DNA of 64,000 bases from Paenibacillus sp. IHBB 10380 (GTDB lineage Bacteria > Bacillota > Bacilli > Paenibacillales > Paenibacillaceae): the NCBI RefSeq assembly GCF_000949425.1, contig NZ_CP010976.1, forward strand, positions 682,001 through 746,000, in the 5' to 3' direction. The notes under the pieces were generated by a model that was given only the letters and a program-made list of their open reading frames with translations, searched no databases and had not been told where the DNA came from. This document shows, piece after piece, positions 41,599-50,497 of this stretch. The position numbers and the translations under genes are program-made. The number at the start of each line of letters is the position of its first letter. Position 1 is the first letter of the stretch.

Positions 41599-42576
41599 AT
41601 GAAAGTTATGCCTTTAACATCAAGAGGAATATCAACTAGCCGTTTAGTACTTGGATGTATGCCGTTCGGTGGGGGTTGGAACAATGACCCTATTACGGAA
41701 ACGGACAGGCTCTCAGCAGAGAAGGCAGTAGATGCTGCGCTCTCCATTGGTATTTCTATGTTCGATCATGCCAATATATATACAAGGGGTAAAGCTGAAG
41801 AGACATTCGGAGGGATTCTTAGAAACCGTCCGCAACTTCGCGAACAAATGGTGATTCAATCGAAATGTGGTATACGTTTAGCTGACGGCTCTGTTCCAGG
41901 ACATTTTGATTTCTCTAAGGAACACATTTTAGAATCTGTTGACGGGATTTTAGGGAGATTAGGGATTGAATATTTAGATATCCTGCTTCTACATCGTCCA
42001 GACCCGTTAGTGGAGCCAGAAGAGGTTGCTGAAGCTTTAGGACAGCTTAAATCGTCGGGTAAGGTTCGTTACTTCGGGGTTTCTAATATGAGTGTAGCTC
42101 AAATGCGATTTCTTCAGCGTAGTATACCCGATCAATTTGCGGTGAATCAGTTGGAGATGAGCTTAGGTCATTTGGACTTCTTGAATCAGAGTATTCTGGT
42201 GAATCAAGAGTCAGGGGCTAATGTAAACTTCTCCGAAGGATTGATGGAGCACTGCCAAATGGAGAATATTCAAATCCAGTCATGGGGACCGCTAGCACAA
42301 GGCCGATTCTCTGGACGTTCCGTAGAGGACGAGCCCGAGAATGTACAGAAGACTGCTGCGCTAGTACAACAAATGGCGCAAGAGAAGGGAACGACTCCAG
42401 AAGCTATTGTGCTTGGTTGGTTGATGAAACATCCAGCGATGATTCAGCCAGTGATTGGAACTATTAATGCTGAACGTATCATTGCTTGTAAAGATGCTGA
42501 GCGGCAATCACAATTGATGACTAGAGAAGAATGGTACTGTCTTTATATAAGCGCAAGAGGGCAAGCGATGCCTTAA
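41599..42576 (+). CDS. Aldo/keto reductase (YdhF-like)
   Basis: About 325 residues from the ATG at 41599 (AGGAGG 6 bases upstream). The TIM-barrel AKR tetrad is visible: Asp and Tyr in 'MFDHANIYTRGKAEETFG', Lys in 'MVIQSKCGIRLADG' and His in 'ILLLHRPDPLVEPEEV'. The NADPH-binding end reads 'WLMKHPAMIQPVIGTINAERI'. It reduces carbonyl compounds with NADPH; the substrate is unknown. Monocistronic, between the Crp/Fnr pseudogene and a terminator. Confidence 0.88.
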   Translation: MKVMPLTSRGISTSRLVLGCMPFGGGWNNDPITETDRLSAEKAVDAALSIGISMFDHANIYTRGKAEETFGGILRNRPQLREQMVIQSKCGIRLADGSVPGHFDFSKEHILESVDGILGRLGIEYLDILLLHRPDPLVEPEEVAEALGQLKSSGKVRYFGVSNMSVAQMRFLQRSIPDQFAVNQLEMSLGHLDFLNQSILVNQESGANVNFSEGLMEHCQMENIQIQSWGPLAQGRFSGRSVEDEPENVQKTAALVQQMAQEKGTTPEAIVLGWLMKHPAMIQPVIGTINAERIIACKDAERQSQLMTREEWYCLYISARGQAMP

Positions 42577-42591
42577 CAGCAACATAGAAGT

Positions 42592-42625
42592 GAGGGGTTC
42601 TGCCATTAGGGAGAACCTCTTTTTG
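42592..42625 (+). terminator. Terminator of the aldo/keto reductase gene
   Basis: GAGGGGTTCT / AGAACCTCTTTTT with a 10-base loop. Confidence 0.85.
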
Positions 42626-42690
42626 GACTGGTCTTGGTGTTGAGCCGTAATTATAGAAGAATTAGAAAAAATAGCTGTGTTTGTACAAAA

Positions 42691-42730
42691 AAAGACCGTC
42701 AGGATTAATTTATTCTCCATGACGGTCTTA
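42691..42730 (-). terminator. Terminator of the M42 peptidase gene
   Basis: Read on the minus strand, AAGACCGTCA / TGACGGTCTT followed by a run of seven T. Confidence 0.8.
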
Positions 42731-42801
42731 CTTTATAAAAGTCAACAATGCGTGCAACAACTCTCCCTTTGGCGCATTGCCGGTGGTTTAACCGAATTAA
42801 A

Positions 42802-43875
42802 TTAGCTACGCTCCAAGATTGTATTTAGCGTTGTTCTGTCGAGGCCTTTTACAAGGGTAACTAACAACTCTTTAGCTGCTTCATAGTCATCTGTATGGAT
42901 GATAGAAGATGAGGTATGGATATAGCGTGAACAAATGCCAATAACTGTGGAAGGTACACCAATACCACTAAGATGCACTTGACCTGCATCTGTGCCTCCT
43001 GGTGATACAAAGTACTGATATTTAATTTTATGAGTATCCGCAGTATCTTGTACATACTCCACAAGACCACGATGCGTTAGCATAGTAGGGTCAAAGATAC
43101 GAAGCAACGCCCCTTGACCAATATGTCCGAATTGGCTCTTATCACCTGTCATATCATTAGCGGCACTAGCATCCAGAGCAAAAAAGATATCAGGTTGAAT
43201 AAGGTTAGCGGATGTACGGGCACCTCTAAGACCTAACTCTTCTTGAACGGTAGCACCGATGTAGACTGTATTAGGTAACTTTTCTTTGTGCAGAGCTTGC
43301 AAGGATTCGATCGCAAGGCCAACACCATAACGATTGTCCCAAGCTTTAGCCATAACTTTCTTCGGATTAGCAAGCGGAGTGAATTCGCAAATAGGAACGA
43401 TCTGTTGTCCAGGGTGTATTCCGAATGATTCAGCCTCTGCACGGTTATCTGCCCCAATATCTAGATACATGGACTTGATATCTACAGGTTTATTCCGTTG
43501 GGATTCATCTAGAAGATGTGTTGGTGTAGAACCAACGACTCCGATAATGGGCCCGTTGTCGGTTATGAGCTGCAGCCGCTGTGCAAGTATGGCTTGACTC
43601 CACCATCCTCCAAGAGGCTGGAAGCGGATCATGCCCGTATCTGTGATCCCTGTTACCATGAAACCAACTTCATCAAAATGCCCGGCTACCATCACCTTAG
43701 GGCCATTCTCATCCCCTCGAAGTACGCCAAATAAGCTTCCGAGTCTATCCTGTACAAATTCTTCCGTATATGAGGACATAGCCTCTTTTACCCAGGTACG
43801 TAAATCTCTTTCAAAACCTGAGGCGGCAGGGAATTCTGTTAGTTTACGAAATAAATCCATTGTAGTTTGGTTCAT
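42802..43875 (-). CDS. M42-family metallo-aminopeptidase
   Basis: 357 residues of the M42 glutamyl aminopeptidase/cellulase-like family (TET peptidases). Metal ligands are in '[14 protein letters not shown]' (His65, with Asp67), '[13 protein letters not shown]' (bridging Asp), '[14 protein letters not shown]' (catalytic Glu-Glu), 'FFALDASAA' (Asp) and '[13 protein letters not shown]' (His). It trims peptides in the cytoplasm. The closest well-known relative is B. subtilis YsdC. An AGGAGT-like site precedes the ATG. Monocistronic. Confidence 0.9.
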   Translation of the reverse strand: MNQTTMDLFRKLTEFPAASGFERDLRTWVKEAMSSYTEEFVQDRLGSLFGVLRGDENGPKVMVAGHFDEVGFMVTGITDTGMIRFQPLGGWWSQAILAQRLQLITDNGPIIGVVGSTPTHLLDESQRNKPVDIKSMYLDIGADNRAEAESFGIHPGQQIVPICEFTPLANPKKVMAKAWDNRYGVGLAIESLQALHKEKLPNTVYIGATVQEELGLRGARTSANLIQPDIFFALDASAANDMTGDKSQFGHIGQGALLRIFDPTMLTHRGLVEYVQDTADTHKIKYQYFVSPGGTDAGQVHLSGIGVPSTVIGICSRYIHTSSSIIHTDDYEAAKELLVTLVKGLDRTTLNTILERS

Positions 43876-44060
43876 CTGAGGAACACTCCTTTTTTGTATG
43901 CTACATTTGTATGTATTTCAGTCACACTTTCTTTAGTATGAACTTTACACTAGTGATTGTCTACGTTCTTTACCTGAATTAAAAGCACCAATATTACGAC
44001 ATTTGAATAAAATGCAATGGTTAAATGCTCCGTACTAAGTTTTAGAAGGGGGCACAGATC

Positions 44061-44144
44061 ATGGAGCTGGTGAAGAGAGAATTTGTTGTTATTTTTGTCT
44101 TGTTTATCTTGCTGATTATCGCTTTATTATGCCTTTTTTATTGA
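44061..44144 (+). CDS. YjcZ-like sporulation micropeptide
   Basis: 27 residues: MELVKREFVVIFVLFILLII, then ALLCLFY. A single hydrophobic helix with 'VVLFILLII'-like sequence matches the short YjcZ-family sporulation proteins of Bacillales. GAAGGGGG lies 8 bases before the ATG, and a hairpin terminator follows at 44207. It probably sits in a membrane of the developing spore. The family call rests on the helix and the neighbouring spoVA genes. Confidence 0.65.
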   Translation: MELVKREFVVIFVLFILLIIALLCLFY

Positions 44145-44206
44145 CGATGCATAACAAGATTACAAGTATTAATTACATTGTTAAACAGACTTGTGTTATA
44201 CGGTAG

Positions 44207-44240
44207 TAGCCATCCTTGGTTCTTTAGAGGATGGTTATTT
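44207..44240 (+). terminator. Terminator after the YjcZ-like gene
   Basis: TAGCCATCCT / AGGATGGTTA then TTT. Confidence 0.7.
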
Positions 44241-44331
44241 GTTAATTTGGATGATTTACCAAACATAACAGAGAGGATAGTGGCAAATAATGATGATAAT
44301 AGAATGAATGAAGTTAGGAGGTGTTCTTAAT

Positions 44332-44829
44332 TTGTCAGCGAACACGAAGAGCAAGGAAGCAGGTTTCAGAGGTGATTCATTAGGACAGAAAGACTATAAG
44401 AAAATAGCTAAAAAGCATGAACCTTCACGAAATATATTTAAAAACTGTATACGGGCTTTTATCGTGGGTGGCTTGATCTGTGTAATTGGACAAGGGGTTC
44501 AACAAGCCTTCATGGCTATTTTCAAAATGACAAGTATTGAGGCAAGTAGCCCAACTGTGGCTGTGATGATTATTATTTCTGTTGTGCTGACTTGCTTAGG
44601 GGTTTATGACAAAATTGCACAGTGGGCTGGTGGAGGAACAAGCGTCCCTGTAACTGGATTCGCGAACTCTATGTGTTCGGCTGCTTTAGAGCATCGTGCA
44701 GAAGGATTGGTACTTGGAGTTGGATCCAACATGTTCAAGCTGGCAGGATCAGTGATTGTATTTGGTGTTGTTGCAGCATTCTTTGTAGGCATCATCTATG
44801 CAATTTTTGATATTCAGGGAGGTCATTGA
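44332..44829 (+). CDS. spoVAC: Stage V sporulation protein AC
   Basis: 165 residues from the TTG at 44332 (AGGAGG 10 bases upstream). SpoVAC is a membrane protein with four to five helices: 'NCIRAFIVGGLICVIGQGVQ', 'VAVMIIISVVLTCLGVYDKI', 'GTSVPVTGFANSMCSAALEH' and 'GSVIVFGVVAAFFVGIIYAI'. It forms the inner-spore-membrane channel for dipicolinic acid together with SpoVAD and SpoVAE. A basic N-terminal 45 residues precede the first helix. Here the next gene, spoVAD, is reduced to a stub. Confidence 0.94.
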   Translation: MSANTKSKEAGFRGDSLGQKDYKKIAKKHEPSRNIFKNCIRAFIVGGLICVIGQGVQQAFMAIFKMTSIEASSPTVAVMIIISVVLTCLGVYDKIAQWAGGGTSVPVTGFANSMCSAALEHRAEGLVLGVGSNMFKLAGSVIVFGVVAAFFVGIIYAIFDIQGGH

Positions 44830-44831
44830 CG

Positions 44832-44894
44832 ATGAGATTACTCGATGGACAGACCCGGAAATTTAATATTAGCCTCGAAATGGAGGGATCATGA
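44832..44894 (+). pseudogene. spoVAD reduced to a 20-codon stub
   Basis: Starting two bases after spoVAC, the frame reads MRLLDGQTRKFNISLEMEGS and stops. The first half fits the conserved SpoVAD start (M-x-L-x-G-x-Q-T-W-x-F), and 'ISLEMEGS' fits its usual end (AHAVxIE...). An internal deletion of about 950-1000 bases, to judge by the usual size of the family, would join the two. The stop overlaps the spoVAE start, as in an intact C-D-E operon. Confidence 0.6.
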
Positions 44895-45247
44895 TGATGC
44901 AGTTTATTTGGGCATTTATAGTAGGTGGTCTGATCTGTGTTATAGGACAAATTATGATGGATGGATTCAGATTAACACCAGCCCATACCATGAGTTCATT
45001 GGTGGTTGCTGGAGCGGTGGCAGATGGACTTGGATGGTATGACCCATTGGTGAAATTTGCTGGAGCGGGAGCTTCTGTTCCAATTACAAGTTTTGGTAGT
45101 TCTTTAGTTCATGGAGCTCTGACAGAACTGCAGCGGGATGGATGGATTGGGGTCGTGACAGGAATATTCGATGTGACAAGCGCGGGTATTTCCTCAGCGA
45201 TTATCTTTTCATTCTTAGCGGCACTGTTGGTGAAACCGCGTGGATAA
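44894..45247 (+). CDS. spoVAE: Stage V sporulation protein AE (SpoVAEb type)
   Basis: 117 residues from one of three consecutive ATGs (44891, 44894, 44897); GGAGG at 44882 gives the best spacing for 44894. Membrane protein: 'FIWAFIVGGLICVIGQIMMD', 'LTPAHTMSSLVVAGAVADGL', 'VPITSFGSSLVHGALTELQR' and 'SSAIIFSFLAALLVKPRG'. This is the SpoVAEb form that pairs with SpoVAC in dipicolinate transport. The shared 'VGGLICVIGQ' shows the known relation of the two proteins. A terminator follows. Confidence 0.94.
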   Translation: MMQFIWAFIVGGLICVIGQIMMDGFRLTPAHTMSSLVVAGAVADGLGWYDPLVKFAGAGASVPITSFGSSLVHGALTELQRDGWIGVVTGIFDVTSAGISSAIIFSFLAALLVKPRG

Positions 45248-45285
45248 GACGTTGTAAATAACAAAAAAATAGTATAAATACCCTT

Positions 45286-45313
45286 TACCGGAAACTTATG
45301 TTTCCGGTTATTT
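45286..45313 (+). terminator. Terminator of the spoVA genes
   Basis: TACCGGAAAC / GTTTCCGGTTATTT with a 4-base loop. Confidence 0.8.
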
Positions 45314-45437
45314 GCGTATTGTTTACAGAGTTTTCTATACATATCTGCGTAGAATAGAGATTCTTAACAATTGTACTTTATCGCTATTCATCATGTACAA
45401 TATAAAGAAATGCTTATACATAGGAGGCCTGAAATAC

Positions 45438-46394
45438 ATGCCTGTTCGCAATGAATCTATTCAAATTATTTCAGAAGTTCGTAACAATTTAGAATCTTGT
45501 ATTTTAGGTAAATCTTTCGAAATACAATTACTGCTCACGGCACTTGTAGCTGGTGGGCATGTTCTTATTGAAGATGTACCAGGTACAGGGAAGACCCAAT
45601 TAATTAAAGCGCTTGCGAAATCAATTAACGGTGAATATCGCCGAATTCAATGTAATCCAGATATTTTACCAAGTGATATTACGGGAGTCTCCGTATTCCA
45701 TCCGCGAGAGGAACATTTCTATTTCAGACCGGGACCTGTTATGACTAACATATTACTTGTGGATGAAATTAATCGTGCAACAACGAAGACGCAGTCTGCC
45801 CTTCTTGAGGTTATGGAGGAGCGTAACGTGACTGTAGATGGGGAAACCCATGAGCTGCCGAAGCCTTTTATGCTCTGTGCTACACAGAACCCCATTGATT
45901 TCGAGGGAACTTATATGCTCCCTGAAGCACAGTTAGATCGCTTCATGATGAAGATGAGTCTTGGCTATCCAGATGCTGCAACGGAAAAAAACTTACTCTT
46001 AAAACATCAAGATGGACAACCCATAGATCGACTCACTTCAGTTACCCATATGGAGCAGATTGCGGCGATGCAGATTGAAATCCGCGACATTTACATGAGT
46101 GACGCTATAACAGATTATTTGTTAGGTATTATAAGGAAGACAAGGGAGCACAAAGCTGTACTGCTCGGGGCGAGTCCACGAGCATCGCTATCATTCATGA
46201 TGGCATGTAAAGCGTATGCATTCCTGCAAGGCCGGGATTTTGTTCTTCCAGATGATGTGAAGGTATTAGCTCCCTATGTTCTATCCCACCGTATTCTGCT
46301 GCGTCCCGAGTCGAGACTTGAAAGTATTAATGCTACGTCTGTATTGCAGAGTATCATCCAACATGTGAATGTGCCTGTTACTATGGAGCGATAA
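45438..46394 (+). CDS. MoxR-family AAA+ ATPase
   Basis: 318 residues from the ATG at 45438 (TAGGAGG 10 bases upstream); the open frame to the left is not coding. Walker A 'EDVPGTGKTQLIKALAKSI', Walker B 'NILLVDEINRATTKTQSALL', sensor 1 'PFMLCATQNPIDFEGTYMLP' and the MoxR lid with 'GASPRASLSFMMACKAYAFL'. MoxR ATPases act as chaperones for partner complexes. The next two genes (DUF58 and transglutaminase-like) form the standard MoxR-DUF58-TGase operon with it. Confidence 0.92.
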   Translation: MPVRNESIQIISEVRNNLESCILGKSFEIQLLLTALVAGGHVLIEDVPGTGKTQLIKALAKSINGEYRRIQCNPDILPSDITGVSVFHPREEHFYFRPGPVMTNILLVDEINRATTKTQSALLEVMEERNVTVDGETHELPKPFMLCATQNPIDFEGTYMLPEAQLDRFMMKMSLGYPDAATEKNLLLKHQDGQPIDRLTSVTHMEQIAAMQIEIRDIYMSDAITDYLLGIIRKTREHKAVLLGASPRASLSFMMACKAYAFLQGRDFVLPDDVKVLAPYVLSHRILLRPESRLESINATSVLQSIIQHVNVPVTMER

Positions 46395-46396
46395 AC

Positions 46397-47641
46397 ATGC
46401 GTCAGTTAGGGTTGACACTAAAGACCGGACTGCGTTCACCTAAATTATGGGCGATAATGGTGGTATGGATGATCACTTTATTGTACGTACTATTTCAAGG
46501 CGGAAAAACGTCTATTATGTTATTTGCCATGATCAATCTGTTGGCTATTTATTTCATTGTCGGAAGCTATAGTGGGGTCCGCCGTGGTAGTGGAATTCGT
46601 AATATGACATTAAATGAAGAACGTGGAGAACTTCTATATGCGGGAGATCAGGTTCGAGTGAAGCTCAATGTTCACATCCCCGGCTTTCTTCCGTTTCCTT
46701 ATATTATTGTTAAGGATGTATTGAAAAGACATAATGGACAATCTTGGTCTTTTGAAGAGAGCATAATTCCTAGTTTTCGTGGAAAAGGCGAACTAAGGTT
46801 TCAGACCCCGCCACTAGAACGTGGAAGCTATAGTTTTATGAAGACAGAATGCACAAGTGAAGATATATTTGGCTTGATGGAACATAAGGGCATGTTATAT
46901 GCACCTGGGCAATTCAGAGTGAAGCCACGAACCGTATTTATTCCCTATTGGCAATTGTTTGATCGGAATTCTCATCATGCTGGACCACAAATGGCATTGT
47001 CGTCTTCCCGTAGAGAGACTACTCAAATTAATGGTGTACGTGATTACGTATACGGTGACCGAATTTCTCGAATACACTGGAATGCAACAGCCAAGACAGG
47101 CACATGGAAGTCTAAGGAATTTGAACATGAATCTGTTCCCAAAACGATGTTGATTCTGGACGCGACAGCATCTCATTATTCTTGCTCCGAGCAGTTTGAG
47201 CTTGCTGTATCGACGGTATCCTCTTTGCTAGAGTATGGGAACCGAGAACGGATTGGTATAGGATTATGTACTCTGGGGAGTAAACTGAATGTGTTTGTTC
47301 CATCGGAAAGTAAGATAGAACGTCAAAAAATGCTTTATCATCTTGTGGATCTGGATGCTGACGGACAAGGTAATATTCTTCCCAAGCTAGAGGCTGGAAC
47401 TCGCAGGCTCCCTCAGGGTTCTTACTTTGTGTTAGTGAGTCCACTAAGTGGGCAACCCGTTCTAGATATTATGAGATGGGCGAATACTTATGGAATGAGC
47501 CCATCTCATATTCAAATCGTAAATCCCTCCGCAAAGAGTAAACCCGATTTCACATCGGTATTGAAATCGCGTGGAATTTACGGGTGCTCCATTTCCTCTC
47601 TACAAGATCTACCTAGCGCGATAGGAGGGAGGGTATCATGA
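46397..47641 (+). CDS. DUF58 / VWA-like membrane protein
   Basis: 414 residues. Two N-terminal membrane helices ('LWAIMVVWMITLLYVLFQGG', 'SIMLFAMINLLAIYFIVGSY'), a beta-rich middle part and the DUF58 signature 'GDRISRIHWNATAKTGTWKS' (about 215-235), then a VWA-like domain 'TMLILDATASHYSCSEQFEL'. It partners the MoxR ATPase two bases upstream. Its stop overlaps the start of the next gene (ATGA). The function of the trio in Bacillales is not settled; a role at the cell envelope is likely. Confidence 0.88.
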   Translation: MRQLGLTLKTGLRSPKLWAIMVVWMITLLYVLFQGGKTSIMLFAMINLLAIYFIVGSYSGVRRGSGIRNMTLNEERGELLYAGDQVRVKLNVHIPGFLPFPYIIVKDVLKRHNGQSWSFEESIIPSFRGKGELRFQTPPLERGSYSFMKTECTSEDIFGLMEHKGMLYAPGQFRVKPRTVFIPYWQLFDRNSHHAGPQMALSSSRRETTQINGVRDYVYGDRISRIHWNATAKTGTWKSKEFEHESVPKTMLILDATASHYSCSEQFELAVSTVSSLLEYGNRERIGIGLCTLGSKLNVFVPSESKIERQKMLYHLVDLDADGQGNILPKLEAGTRRLPQGSYFVLVSPLSGQPVLDIMRWANTYGMSPSHIQIVNPSAKSKPDFTSVLKSRGIYGCSISSLQDLPSAIGGRVS

Positions 47642-49860
47642 AGGAGCAGGCCCGCTCTTTTTTGAAATATGATGGATTTAAGGCTTTTTCGTATATATGG
47701 ATAGGGATCGTGGCTTTGCAGTGGCTTACTTATACAGAATCCATCTGGTATTCAGAGACAACTGCATTAGTTGGAAGAATTTTATTACTTATTGCTTTTA
47801 TTGAAATACTACTTCCATTGAAGTTGCTTTATAGAATTGTAATTGAAGGTATCATGATGTTGATTGTAACTCGTTCAACGCTTATTTCTTATTCCGAATA
47901 TGTTCCTTCTACAGGGGGAGTAGCAGATCAGATTGAGCAATTTATGGGCAATATGTATCCATATATTTGGTTTGCTTTGATCACTTGGGTAGTTTATATA
48001 TTTTGCGCCGCCTTCGTGACAACTCATCGCCGTATTCTTCTGTTTATGGGAATCCATATTGCTACTTTTACCATTCTGGATTCTTTTACAGCGGAGGTAT
48101 CATGGGTAGAAGTGGCTTGGATGGTATTTGCGCTTATGGGTTGGCTAGTAAGTCAGCATTTACAAAGCTTTAAGCAGAGATACCCGAGGGGATGGCGGCA
48201 TCTCATCGAATATCCATTGAAGATGGTTGTACACATCGCTCTCATTTTTGCATTTATTCTTCTTCTAGGGGTAAATATGCCTACGGTTAAACCGATCTTC
48301 ACAGATCCTTATACGATATGGAAAGACTGGAATGAAACGGGGGTTTCAGAGCCGAGTAACGATGAAGGCACGGGTATTCAGGGTCCTTCAAATGCGGCTT
48401 CTGGGTATAGTGCTGAAGATAACCAGTTGGGCAATGGATTTGAATTCGATTATTCTCCAGTCATGACGATTGCATCTTCTAAACGCAGTTATTGGCGTGG
48501 AGAGACTAGAAAAGTTTATTCTGGGACTGGATGGGCGGATAAGCCGAGTAAGGCTCGAGTCTACGATGACGTGGATGTAGATGAGAATCTCAGAGTTGAG
48601 TCTAAATCCAAAGTGAACACGGAGACGTTGCAGCAGAAGGTAACAATGTTGAACAATAATAACTATCCTGTACTGTTTGGCGCCTTTACCATTGCTTCTG
48701 TTCAAACGATTAATGAAGAGAAGGATACTTCTAAGCTGCAATGGAAAGGATCTCAAGGCGAACTTCATTGGAATACAGAAGCTGATCAGGCTGACTATCC
48801 TCGTAGATATACAATCACATCTGAGGTTCCTATTATTCCTGTTAAAGAGCTACAGAAGAAAAGTTATGATGATTTATACGCTAATTATGATGAAACTGAA
48901 TATTTACAAGTACCTAATGATTTCCCGGACCGGGTGACAAATCTGGCTAAGGAGATTACGAAATCAACGGATGCTCCTTTTGTGAAAATGGCCTTATTAC
49001 AACAATATTTACAAGAAAACTATTTGTACACGAATAAACCAGATCTTTCACTGAAAAAGAGTGATGATTTCGTAGATGGCTTTTTATTTGAAATTAAAGC
49101 AGGGTATTGTGATTATTTCTCAACTTCGATGGTTATGATGGCTCGTTCGCTTGATATTCCAACACGTTGGGTTAAAGGGTATGCCCCTGGTAGTCAACCT
49201 AATATGACGGAGCTTCAGATGAGACAACCGGATAGAGTCAATGTTGGAAGCTACACGGTAACCAATGCAGATGCTCATTCTTGGGTGGAGGCTTATTTCG
49301 GACCTTCTTATGGTTGGATACCTATTGAAGCGACACCAGGTTTTGATATGGCGCTTTTAACCGAGCAGGATATGAATGACTTAGACACACTGGACAAAGA
49401 GAATGATGAGGTGCAAGAGCAGAGTAATGAGAATACTTCTGAGAATGATCCAACCTTTTTGTCGTCACGAATGATTAAAATGATTACAGTAGGTGCAATA
49501 CTAATAGTAATAAGTTGTATAACTTATATCGCGTGGCGTTTGCGCGTTTCTTTACATTATTTCATCCTACGATTAAGAATGGGTAAGGCTTTATCTGCTG
49601 ATCTGAAGGTCGTGGTTGAAACAGAACGTTGGCTTCGTTATTTGCATAAGCATGGAATGACGCGAAATGATGATCAGACACTTCGTGAAGCTGTGATGGG
49701 GTGGGAGCGAAGTATGCCAGAACTTGCCGGATCACTGACACCGTTACTACAGCTTTTTGAGAAAGCCAGATATAGTCCAGAGACTGTGTCGAGTGAGGAT
49801 TGGAGTAAAGTTCGTTCCTATGCAGTACAGCTTAGGGATCTAATGAGAACAAAAAAATAA
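47638..49860 (+). CDS. Transmembrane transglutaminase-like protein (YebA type)
   Basis: 740 residues. Six or so membrane helices in residues 15-225, then an extracellular part with a transglutaminase-like cysteine-protease core: Cys in 'IKAGYCDYFSTSMVMMARSL', His in 'VTNADAHSWVEAYFGPSYGW' and the acid in 'IPIEATPGFD'. A further membrane helix lies at about 618-638 ('MITVGAILIVISCITYIAWR') and a cytoplasmic DUF4129-like tail follows. Last gene of the MoxR-DUF58-TGase operon; the B. subtilis counterpart is YebA. Confidence 0.88.
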   Translation: MKEQARSFLKYDGFKAFSYIWIGIVALQWLTYTESIWYSETTALVGRILLLIAFIEILLPLKLLYRIVIEGIMMLIVTRSTLISYSEYVPSTGGVADQIEQFMGNMYPYIWFALITWVVYIFCAAFVTTHRRILLFMGIHIATFTILDSFTAEVSWVEVAWMVFALMGWLVSQHLQSFKQRYPRGWRHLIEYPLKMVVHIALIFAFILLLGVNMPTVKPIFTDPYTIWKDWNETGVSEPSNDEGTGIQGPSNAASGYSAEDNQLGNGFEFDYSPVMTIASSKRSYWRGETRKVYSGTGWADKPSKARVYDDVDVDENLRVESKSKVNTETLQQKVTMLNNNNYPVLFGAFTIASVQTINEEKDTSKLQWKGSQGELHWNTEADQADYPRRYTITSEVPIIPVKELQKKSYDDLYANYDETEYLQVPNDFPDRVTNLAKEITKSTDAPFVKMALLQQYLQENYLYTNKPDLSLKKSDDFVDGFLFEIKAGYCDYFSTSMVMMARSLDIPTRWVKGYAPGSQPNMTELQMRQPDRVNVGSYTVTNADAHSWVEAYFGPSYGWIPIEATPGFDMALLTEQDMNDLDTLDKENDEVQEQSNENTSENDPTFLSSRMIKMITVGAILIVISCITYIAWRLRVSLHYFILRLRMGKALSADLKVVVETERWLRYLHKHGMTRNDDQTLREAVMGWERSMPELAGSLTPLLQLFEKARYSPETVSSEDWSKVRSYAVQLRDLMRTKK

Positions 49861-49969
49861 AAAAACAGTGCATTTGAGTCCTTTTTGCTTATGCAAGAGG
49901 GACGTTTTGTTTTGTACTAACGCATCACATTATGGTATAGTTTGTCGTATGAAACTGAGGTGACTGGAC

Positions 49970-50497
49970 TTGTTTGAAATGCTGATGCCTAAATTACAGG
50001 TGAATACAGTATTCGATATCGACTTGGAAGACTTATATGCAAAGGGATACCGGGGGATTATTACGGATTTGGACAATACGCTCGTAGGTGCCAAAACACC
50101 ACTTGCCCATCCGGAATTGATCGCTTGGTTTGAATTGGTGAAAAAGATTGGTTTTCAACTAATCATTGTATCTAATAATCAATTGGCAAGGGTATCGGCT
50201 TTTGCGACTCCTTTGGATATTCAATTTGTACATCAAGCCCGTAAACCTTTCAATGCTCCTTTTCATAAGGCGATGAAGTGGATGGGACTTTCCAATACAG
50301 AGACCATTGTTGTAGGCGATCAAATGCTGACGGATGTGTATGGTGGTAATCGGCTCGGTCTATTGACGGTACTGGTGCTTCCGATTTCTGTGCAAGATGA
50401 AGGATGGACGACAAGAATTAACCGAAGAGTAGAACGGATCGCGTTGACACATCTTCGGAAAAAAGGATTATGGCTCGAGGAGGAACACAGAGAATGA
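49970..50497 (+). CDS. yqeG: YqeG, HAD-IIIA family phosphatase
   Basis: 175 residues from a TTG at 49970 with GAGGTG 8 bases upstream. HAD motifs: I 'GIITDLDNTLVGAKTPLAHP' (DxDxT), II 'LIIVSNNQLAR' and the metal motif 'ETIVVGDQMLTDVYGGNRLG'. It is the first gene of the conserved yqeG-yqeM block, whose members serve ribosome assembly and NAD synthesis. Its end overlaps the yqeH start by ATGA. Confidence 0.93.
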   Translation: MFEMLMPKLQVNTVFDIDLEDLYAKGYRGIITDLDNTLVGAKTPLAHPELIAWFELVKKIGFQLIIVSNNQLARVSAFATPLDIQFVHQARKPFNAPFHKAMKWMGLSNTETIVVGDQMLTDVYGGNRLGLLTVLVLPISVQDEGWTTRINRRVERIALTHLRKKGLWLEEEHRE

